Below, piece by piece: positions 8,352 through 18,200 of a stretch of 48,943 nt of DNA. Made by a program: the position numbers and the translations under genes. The notes beneath the pieces are model-generated. The model ran no database searches. It was not told where the DNA came from and saw nothing but the letters and a program-made list of their open reading frames with translations. The stretch is from CAZHPA01 sp964533945 (lineage in GTDB: Bacteria > Bacillota > Clostridia > Lachnospirales > WRBF01). The number at the start of each line of letters is the position of its first letter. The stretch's first letter is position 1. The stretch lies in assembly GCA_964533945.1 (NCBI GenBank), contig CAZHPA010000011.1:1-48943 (forward strand), read 5' to 3'.

Positions 8352-8385
8352 GTTAATTTCTGGAATGCTTATTGGTCATAAAAAA

Positions 8386-8409
8386 TCTCGCCCTTTAAAA
8401 AGGGCGAGA
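8386..8409 (-). terminator. Intrinsic terminator after the LysM-CAP gene
   Basis: The stem CTCGCCCTTT pairs with AAAGGGCGAG and is GC-rich. On the minus strand it is followed by six T residues. It lies 15 bases past the stop of the upstream minus-strand gene. Confidence 0.92.
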
Positions 8410-8423
8410 GAAATATTTATTAT

Positions 8424-9044
8424 TTATGGTCTTAAGAAAATTTGCGTCCAATAAGGACTGCTTCCATCTGCGTAGCCAACGCCGATTTCCGTAAATTTAT
8501 CGCTTAAAATATTTTTGCGATGCCCTTCCGAATTCATCCAAGCTTTCATAACAGCTTCAGCTGTTTTTTGACCTCTTGCAATGTTTTCTCCGGCAGCAGT
8601 GTAATTAACGTTAAACTTTTTCAACATATCAAATGGAGAGCCATAAGTTGGAGAAGTATGGCTAAAATAATTGTTGTTTTTCATATCTTCCGATTTGTAG
8701 CGTGCAACCCTTGAAGCTTCCCAGTTTATAGTAAGCGGCTTTAACCCTGCTTTAGCCCTTTCTTCATTAACAAGTTTAACAACTTGTTCTTCAAGGCTTG
8801 TTGTTTGTGGGTCTTGCAATGGAATAACAACTTTATCTCCGGGGTATATTTCATTTGGATTTGAAAGCTGTGGATTGGCGCTAATTATTTCGGAAATTCC
8901 AACTTTATACTTTTGTGCAATTTCCCACAAAGTATCTCCGGGTTGAACAACGTATGAATCTGTTGTTGCGGCAAAAACTTTAACTCCTGTTAATAGTGTA
9001 AATAATAGCAAAATTGTTACTGAGCGTTTTATGCTGTTTTTCAT
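8424..9044 (-). CDS. Secreted LysM and CAP (SCP/YkwD) domain protein
   Basis: This secreted protein of 206 residues has a signal peptide (about 1-26, ending in VFA) and one LysM peptidoglycan-binding domain (about 30-76: YVVQPGDTLWEIAQKYKV through PGDKVVIP). A CAP domain fills about 84-206, with the signatures HTSPTYG, GENIARG and GHRKNIL. Similar LysM-CAP proteins are found in clostridial and bacilli spores and cell walls, such as SafA/YkwD-type proteins. The molecular activity of bacterial CAP domains is not settled. The ATG at 9044 is used because AAGGTGG lies at the right distance upstream. An upstream GTG at 9053 would overlap it. Confidence 0.88.
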   Translation of the reverse strand: MKNSIKRSVTILLLFTLLTGVKVFAATTDSYVVQPGDTLWEIAQKYKVGISEIISANPQLSNPNEIYPGDKVVIPLQDPQTTSLEEQVVKLVNEERAKAGLKPLTINWEASRVARYKSEDMKNNNYFSHTSPTYGSPFDMLKKFNVNYTAAGENIARGQKTAEAVMKAWMNSEGHRKNILSDKFTEIGVGYADGSSPYWTQIFLRP

Positions 9045-9177
9045 AAGTTCCACCTTCCATTATTTTATTATTATTGTTTGCTGCTTTATTGTGCTAATAC
9101 GTGTATAATAATGGAATTTGATTGTTTGCCTTCCAGTTTTAAATTATGCTTTAAATTGCACTTTAGATTATGGCATG

Positions 9178-9216
9178 AAAAAACGGCAAGCCGTTTTAAT
9201 CGATGCTTGCCGTTTT
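9178..9216 (-). terminator. Intrinsic terminator after the giant glycanase gene
   Basis: The arms AAAACGGCAAGC (9180-9191) and GCTTGCCGTTTT (9205-9216) pair over 12 bases. On the minus strand the stem is followed by a T-run. It lies 18 bases after the stop codon at 9234 and closes the transporter-glycanase transcript. Confidence 0.88.
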
Positions 9217-9233
9217 AATGTTTTTAGCCTAAT

Positions 9234-12200
9234 TTAACTTTGTGATTTTACTGTATGTTGCAAAAGCAATACTGCATCTTTAACATCTATCTTACCATCT
9301 GCGTTAAAGTCTGCCGCTTGTTCTTGGTCTGGCGTTAATGTTATTTTCCAAGCTGCAAGATAGCGCATTAATTTAATTAAATCTTTTGTATCAACAACAT
9401 TATCGCTGTCATCAATATTTCCCGGTATTACTGGCAGAACAACTTTAACAATCCCGCTTTCAGGCGTAAATGGTATGCTGCTAAGGTTTTCGCTTGTAAT
9501 TTCTCCGCTTGATAAAGTTAATGGTGCTTCTCCTTTTTCTATTGCTTTAAATGTTATACGTAAAATATCCCCATCAATATTAACGTCTTCTGCATTAGCC
9601 CAAACAAATGATATAAAGTCTAACTTTTCAAGTTCTATACCTGTTTTGTCTATATTAGATTGCAAACTACCTTCTTCACCAACCGCCCCTAATTTTTCGT
9701 ATGATTCAGGAATAATTTTTGTTTTATCGTATTCAATTCTAAATTTAACACCACTTGCATTAATGTTACCAGATACATTTACTAATACTTCTATACTTTG
9801 GCCTTCTCTAACTTCTCCGCCTATTATTGATATTTTGGCATCAGTTGGTAATTGAAGCACAATATAATCTATTTCTGCAGAGCTTGTTTTGCCTGTAAAG
9901 CGAATAGTGTTTTCACCTTTAACAAGTTTTACATACGTATTTGAAGGATTAAAGCCATTTAAGCCACGTCCGGGATACGTAATATCTTTAGCTTGTTCCC
10001 CGTTAACCGTTATAGTTTGAACAGCATTGCTTGCTGCAGTTGCCATAGCTGCCAACGAATATTCTCCGGCAGCGGAAACGTTAACTTTAAATTCAACATA
10101 TCCGTTTGTTGCTGTAATGTTACCAACTGTTCTTTTACCTGAAGCGTTACCCCTTGTAACAGCAGAAGCGCCGCCGCCTAAAGTTGCGTCTTCGGCTTCT
10201 ATACGATATTCTAATATATCAGAAGTACCTGAAGGATGGTAAACGCTTGAGCCATATGGAAGCGGTGTTCCAAAGTTTGGTGTACCGTCTTCATTCCATG
10301 TAAATTTTTGCGCTCTGGTGCTTCTGTTGCCCCAGCCTCCGCCGCTTGATTCCATTGCGTGGTAAACAATCCAATCTTCTGTGCCGTCTGGCGAAGTTGT
10401 AAACGAAGCATGACCTACGCCAAATGCCATTGGCGCTTTAGAAAATACTGCTTCTGGTGTCTTTTCCCAATTTGATGGGTTAAGAATACTTGTTTCGGAA
10501 TAGTCTGTTCCAACGTATGTTAGCATACCCAAGCAATAGTCATCAGACCAACTGCCGCTTGCAGAATAAACTACGAATATTTTGCCATCTTTTTGTAATA
10601 TTTGTGGTCCTTCATTAATAAGAGGACGTCCGTTTAATTCCCATGATTCTTCAGGGCGTGAAATACGAACTCTTTCACCACTTATTGTAACAGGGTCGCT
10701 CATTTTTGCAATATACAAACATTGTTCTTCATCAACAAATCCCGGCCAACCCGACCAAATTTTATATAAATCGCCGTTTGGTAATTCAAGAACTGTTCCA
10801 TCTATTGCCCATCTGTCTGTTGGGTCTGTCATTTTTCCCATAAATGTATATGTACCTTGTGCGTCTTGCGTGTTTGCTTTTAAAGCATACATTCTATGGT
10901 TTGCGCCCGCTCCTGCTGTATAGTAAATATACCAATCGCCCTTAACATAATGCAATTCAGGTGCCCATAACTCACGGTTTGGTTCGCTTCCTGTTGGCCT
11001 ATACACAACTTTGCGTTCAGAAAAACCAATATCGCTTAATCGTTTAGTTTTAACAACCGTAATTGAAGTATCGTCGTCAACTTTACAGTAATAATGGTAG
11101 CCGTCTTTAAATGTTACCCAAGGGTCTGCTGCGCCGCCGCCTGCTGTTGAAGCAGGAACAATTGGGTTAACAAACATACTAGCTTCTGTAACTGTTACTG
11201 TGCATGTTGCGCTTACGCTGCCTGCTTGCGCTGTTATAATTGCTGTGCCAACTGCATGAGAAGTTACATTTCCGCTTTGGTCAACAGTTGCAACTGTTTC
11301 ATTATTTGAAGACCATGTAATTGGCGTGCTTGCTGCTGTTTCTGGCTTAATTGAAGCAGATAAGCTAAATTTTGTACCAATGCCGGTTTCCATATTTGAA
11401 GTATTAAGCGTAATTTCTGTTGGGCTTGTTGCTGTTATTTCTCTAACGCCAAAATAGCCGAAATCTGCATTCATACTTACGCTGCCTGTTGAAGCTAAAG
11501 CATATAGCCCAACACGCGGATTGTTAAGAGTTGCCGTAACTGCTGGTGCTGCTTCAACCCATTGCGCGCCATCCCAAACATAACCTGTATATATGTTACC
11601 GATTTTCATAATGCGGATATATACTTTATCTCCTGTTGGGAATCTGTTAACATTAACTCTTGAAGCTTCTTGATATACTGCCGATTGTTCCCTAGCCATT
11701 TCAATACTTTTTCCGCCATTGTGCGAGTTATGAACTCTGCCTAGGCGAATGTAGTTATCTTGGTCTTGCCATATAACAATACCTGCTTGTTGGTAGTTAA
11801 GTGTAGCTTCTGTTTCAACTTCCAAAATAACTTCAAAATTTCCGGAAGGTGCGTTAGCGTTTTTAACAAATACGTTTCTATGCGTGTTTTGGCTTTGATG
11901 CATATCACCGCCTAAGCTGTTTATGCGTAAATATCCTGGTCTTGCTGTTAAGCTCCAATTGGCTGCAGTTTGGTTAACTATGTTCCAATCTGGACTTATA
12001 GTTTGTGAATCAAAGCTATCAAGTGTATAACCTTCTATTGAAGGAGGTACTATAGCTGTTACAGTAACTAAACAACTAGCTGTTTTGCCGCCATCTGCCG
12101 TTGTAGCTGTAATAGTTGCTGTTCCGCCTGCTACTGCACGAACAATACCTGTGCTTGAAACAGCTGCAACTTCTGTATCACTTGAAGACCATATTACAGC

Positions 12201-15200
12201 TTGATTAGTTGCATTAACCGGCGTGAAAGTTGGTATTAATGTTGCTGTTTTGCCCTCTAAAAGTGATAATGTTTGTGGAAGACTAACGCTTTCAACAGGG
12301 TTATTTGTATAAACAGGAACTATAACTTGTTTTGCAAAGCCTGCCCCTTGCCATTTAACGTGCATACTAGACATACCTTTGTTGTGCGAATATTCAATAA
12401 TAACAGCATGGTTTCCTGCTGTTAATGTTTTTGTTCCACTTACTTCGCTACGTGCGTTTGTTGTTTTGTTAACAACTGTTTCGCCGTCCACAATAATCTT
12501 CGCAACGTTGTCGCTATCTGCAAAGAACGTATAATCTCCTGCCGTTTTAGCTTCAATTGAGCCTGACCAGCGAATTGAGAAATTATCTTTGCCTATGCCG
12601 GCTGTTGGGTCTGGTGAGCCTGTGCCTGTTTCATCTCCTAAATCAAAGTCTATTATAGGAGTTATTGAAGTTTTAACTAAGTTTTGGAAGTTAGCGTCAT
12701 TAAAGTATTGAACCATATAGCGTGGTGCCGTATCAAATTTGTTCCAATACCCCATAGTTGCTTTTGCATCGTTAATTTCCCAAGGGTGACCATCCGGATA
12801 AATCATGCCGTGGAACGGAACGGTTGGTTCGTATGAATATGGATCGCCCCAAGCAAAACGAACATTGTCACGTCCAATTCCTAATTCCCACATCATAAAG
12901 CCAAGCCCTTTTTTAAGGAAGTTTTCAACAACGCCTGTAACAGTTTGATTGTTGCCGTCGCGTCCTCTGTTCATTGTTTCGTCAACAAGAACGTCTTTTT
13001 CATAACCGTAAGGTGCGTAATAAGCTGTTGAATATTCATGGTACGTAATAAAATCTGAATATGGGTCGCCTAAAAATTCAATTGAACCATCTTGTCTAAT
13101 CCCGCCTGTTGAAGAAACAGGATGCGTTGGGTTAACGTCTTTAATCCAAATGCGCGCGTCGTTCATAAGTTGCCTTGTAACGGCTGTTCTTGAAGCGTTT
13201 TGTCCATTACCCGGCTCGTTATATATGTTCCATAATAAAATTCTTTCATCTTCTTTATGAGCTGTAACAATATCTGTTACATATTGTTTAATTTCTGCTT
13301 TTGTAACGCCGTTTGGATTGTTATAGTCATCTTTTGCGGCATTTCCTGGGCTTTGAAGCCAACGGCTGTTGTGTCTTCCGTAAACAGGCGCTAAATCTTC
13401 TGTTTCAAATGACCAATTAGGGTTAGCGTCCCAACAGTCGTCAAAGAAAACTAATTCAACTTTTATACCGTGATTATCTGCTCTTGTTAAAAAGTCTTCT
13501 AAGTTTTTCATTAAGTTTTCTTTATCATATTTCCAGTTAAAGTAATGCAAATATACACGAACACCGTTTATTCCGTAATATTCAGCATAGAACAATTCAC
13601 GTTCATTTATTTCGGGGTCGTAGAATTTCCAATGTTGAATTTCATTAATTGCATTTGTAGGAACAAATACTGCACCCAAAATATTGGAGAAGTCGTAAGT
13701 TTCATCAACGTGTTCTTCTACATTGTAAACTGCAACGTTACTAAATGAAGCATTAGTAAGCCAAGTACGCATACCTATTGAGCCGCTTTTATGTATTCTA
13801 TCAACAACGCTTACAACGTGGTCTCCGTTAATATAAACATCAATATTTCTGCCCTTTGCTTCAACTTTCATGCGATAGTAAGCGCCGGGTGCTATTGTAT
13901 ATGGAATGTTTGCAAGTTCAAACCAGCGCCCATTTGGAGAGCTTGCATCTTTTATAAATCTTCCAACTTGAACTGTGTTGTTGCCTGTAATACCTGCATA
14001 ATAGCCGTTTAAATTATCTGCGCCATTTCCTGCATTAGATACTCTAAACAAAAGCCCTGCATTATGAGCTGTTTGTGCCGTTCTATCTATTGAAACATCG
14101 GCTTCAAGTACGAAATCACTAAAGTTTGTAGTTTCGTTAACATTTTTAAAACCCATACCGCCGTTAACAGTTAAAGCTTTGTTTTGAATAGTCCATTGAC
14201 CCGAATAGCTACTCCAGCTGCTTCCTACTTCTGCACGGTTAAAGCTATCGGCAAATGCTTTTTCTTCAGATTGTCCTTGACCGCTTATAGTAATTTGTTT
14301 TGTAGCTTTTGCGCCTGTTCCATCGGCTGCTGTTGCAATAACTGTTACTGTGCCGTTCTCAATTGCTATTAAAAGACCGTCTTTACTAATGTTCGCCTTT
14401 CCGCTTTCGTTTAATACGCTCCAAACAACCGCTTGGCTAGCTTCTGCCGGTTCAATGGCTGCTGTCATTTGAAGTGTTCCGCCTTTTTCTGTTATTGCGT
14501 TTGAACTGCTTGTTATAGTAATTTCGCCTGCAGTTGGGTTGTAAGAGTCGTCTGTTTCGTAAATTGCAATGTAGTCAAGTTCTGCAAAATTAGGAGAACC
14601 CAAACCACGGAAAACAATTGTGTTGTTATCGCCTGCATTAAGCGGAATTTCTACATAAATTCTTGAAAACTTATTCCAGCCGTCATTTGAGGAATAACGT
14701 AGGTTAGGTTGCTGTACACCGTTAACCGTTAAAGCGTGGGAAACATAACCTGCCATGCCTGTTGCGTATGCTATTTCCATTTTATATGTTTTTGTTTCTG
14801 GTGCTGTAACGTTATTAAATGTTATTGTACTGTCTGTGTAGTCAATTTCCCCAACGAATCCGCCGCCGGAAATGGAAGTGTAGCTTCCTGCATCGGTGCG
14901 CAATCTAACTCTATTTACTTGCGCGCTTTCTGCTTCATATTTTTTGGCGCGATAGTTGTATCTATCTGCAATAACAGGGAAGTTTGTAATTCTTAAGTTT
15001 TCCGCTCCATATGGAATAAGTTTAATTAATTGTTCTGGTTCAGATGAAAGCACTGGAGAAAGTGGCACTTCATCAGCATTTAATTCACTTGGGGCTAAAG
15101 ACCAATTATTTACTTTTTTTGCCCTTGCAGTTAAGCTAATTGGTGTTTGACTTTGTTCAAACGGATTATCTAAAACTTTTCCTGTATCGTTTACAGTTAT

Positions 15201-18200
15201 TCCTAAGTTAGGCGCTGACCTGTCTAAAACAAGCCCATAATTCCATGTTGTATCGCTCGTTACCGTATATCTATTAAGACCTTGAACAGGAAGCCCTTTT
15301 GCCGTCCATGTTTCATCCATTTCAAGAGAATAAACTAATGGTCCTCTTTCGATTGCAACAGAATCACTAACCCATGTTGAAGCTTTAACTTCCATAGGGA
15401 ATACGATATTAATTGTTTGCCCGTTTGAAACTGTAGTTTCAAAGTAGCTGCCGTTAATAGCATGTTCTCCGTTTACTGTTGCGTTAAATGTCCAGTTTGG
15501 AATACGCAAAGAAAGATTAAAGTCTTCTTCACATTCAACAGTTAAGCGGATTGTATCTTCAAATGGATAGTTTGTTTGTTGCTTAATTGTTACAGATTTT
15601 CCGTTAACCATTGTTGTTACTTCGCTTGGGCCATAGGCTAAAGCTGCAAGTCCGTCAACAGTTGTTCCGTCCGAACTTGTTGCTGCCCACATATTTTTAA
15701 CATAGTATGGCCAGCCCATATGTACGTTAAATGTGCAGCAAGGGAAGCCCGAAATATAGCCGGGATTGTTGCCGTCTGAATAGTCTTGGCGGAAACCTCT
15801 TGAACCAACTGTGCTTGCCACTTGATTTGGCATTGTGTAATATTGATAGCCTGTGAAATCTTTAATTAATCCGCCTGTAAATTCGTTAAATACAACTTTT
15901 TCTAAATGGTCGCCGATTAATGGGTCACCCAAAATCATTTGTGCAATTTCATCTGATTGCATACGTTCAACAGTTGCACACATTTCAACGCCTTGTGTAG
16001 AGCCTAAGCCTGCCAAAAATTCAGTGTTAGAAGGCATACCTGTAACTTGCCCATGTTCACGCATAAGGTGTTCATCGCCTATTTTATAAGCATCAAAATC
16101 TTTTTGGTCTTTAGATATTTGCCATAAAATAGCCGGTGTTTTAATGTATTGCGCAACATTAACGCCATGATTAGGTTGGAAATCATTTGCAAAGCCAAAG
16201 AAGTTGTTGTTTGTTAAAATATTTGTAATGTCGTAACCTTGGTTTCTTAATTTGCCCACAAGCTCAACAATAGCAGCTTTATCAGATTCATTTGTAATTC
16301 TATTGTATAACCATAGCGCAACTTCTGCGTTGTCGCCAAAACGTGTTTTGCTCCACCAACCGTTAAAATCCATTCCTGCGCCAAGGCCTCTTGTGTCTAA
16401 TTCTTTGTTTTCGTATGTAAAGTATTTTGTTAAGAAATCAATAACTCTTTCATCGCCTGTTGCTTCGTAATGGTCTTTTAAAGCGTAAAGCATAGGCATA
16501 CGAGGCCACCAATCACTATCGCTTGCAGGCCCAAACGAACCGTCTTCTTGTTGGCTTTCAAGCGCCCATTCAACCCATTTGTTAAGTTTACCTATAAGTT
16601 CATCGTCTTTTAACGTATATGCCAAAGCCGACAAACCTTTAACATAATATGTTGGACGTTCCCAATCGCTATTTGCTGCCGAACCGCCAAGCCATGCGCT
16701 GTTTGAACTAAGTTCTGCAAATAATTGCTCTGCCTTGCCTGTTATTCCTTCTTTTTGGTTTTCAAGCTGTGTACGTAAATATCCTGTTGCTTCAACAGAA
16801 CCTAAGGGAAGCGGAATAAACGGTGTTTTTTCAAGAATGCCGCTGTTAGGAACAGCTTGTTGTGTTGCGGGGTCTAGCTGTCCTTCAACTACTGTTACTC
16901 TCGCTCTTGGTTTAAGAAGCGTTCCAAAAACAGTGCCTTCAACAAAGAAGCTTCCAACTTGCGCATATTGCGTTGGGTCTATTTCGTCCCATTCAACTGG
17001 AACACCTGTTATTGTTCCGCCGTAATTATCAATTGCTTTAATAGTTTCCGGCAAATTTGGTGCCGTGTTAACTCTTGTTGTAACATCAATTTCAGTAAAA
17101 CTTTCGGCAGCAACATCAGGGTTGTAATTTAAAACTTTCAAATTTGTGTAAGCTGCACCCGTTTGATAAACTCTAAAGCCAATACTTCCACTTGAATAAG
17201 TTGGGTCTATGTGTGAAATTTGCAATTCATCATCTAAGTAAACTTTAATAAGCGAACCTACCGCAACTACTCTTAAATTATATTTTTCATTGCCGTTAAT
17301 TCCAGAAGAAACAACGGGGCTTGATGCAATTTCAGTCCAATTGTTGTTCATTCTTCCCAAAATAACTCTATTTCTGCTTAAATTAATACCTGTGTAATAT
17401 CCAACAACATTATCTACGCCTGTTGATGCACCTTGAACTCTGAATAATACGCCAGCGTCATCTGCATTGTTAGTTGCAGTTACATCTACGCTAAAATCTA
17501 TGTTGCTATAATTGCTATCTGCTAATACTGCTTTGTAGCCTCTGCCCGAAACTACATTTAAGTTTCCATCTGATATATTCCATTGAGAAGCAGGATATTG
17601 CGCAAAGTCGCCTAGTTGTTCTGCTGTAAAGCTTTCAATTTGAATATCTCCGGAGCCTTTAGTATATGTAGCCGTTGCAACATCTGAAACCGCAAACCCA
17701 TCGGCAACCGCAATTGCTTTAACTGTTGTTGTTTGCGTAAGCGTTAATTCACCCGTGTATATAGAAGATTCTTCAGTTGGAGTTGAACCGTCTGTTGTGT
17801 AGTATATTGTTGCACCTTCTGTTGTGCTTTCAATTGCAACTGCTATTGAACTAACAAACGTGCTTGAAGATGGCGTAAATGTTGGCATTGCCGCTTTATC
17901 TGCAACACGTTCTATATCTTTAACAGTTAAATTGGAGTATGAAGCTGTGCTGTCAGGTCTAACAGCTCTAAGCGCAATTGAACCGGATTGTGTAAATATA
18001 TCGTTTGTAAACTTAGTAACATATTCGTTATTTACGAAAACATAGTAAGTTGAACCTTCTGAATAAACTGTTAATTTGTAATCATCTTCCGGCGAAACTA
18101 TAGGAGCTACAGTTTGAGATAATGCAGTCCATCTTTCGCCGTGCAATATACCTATTTCAACAAAGCCTCTTGGGGAAATTCCTATAAAATATCCTTTTGG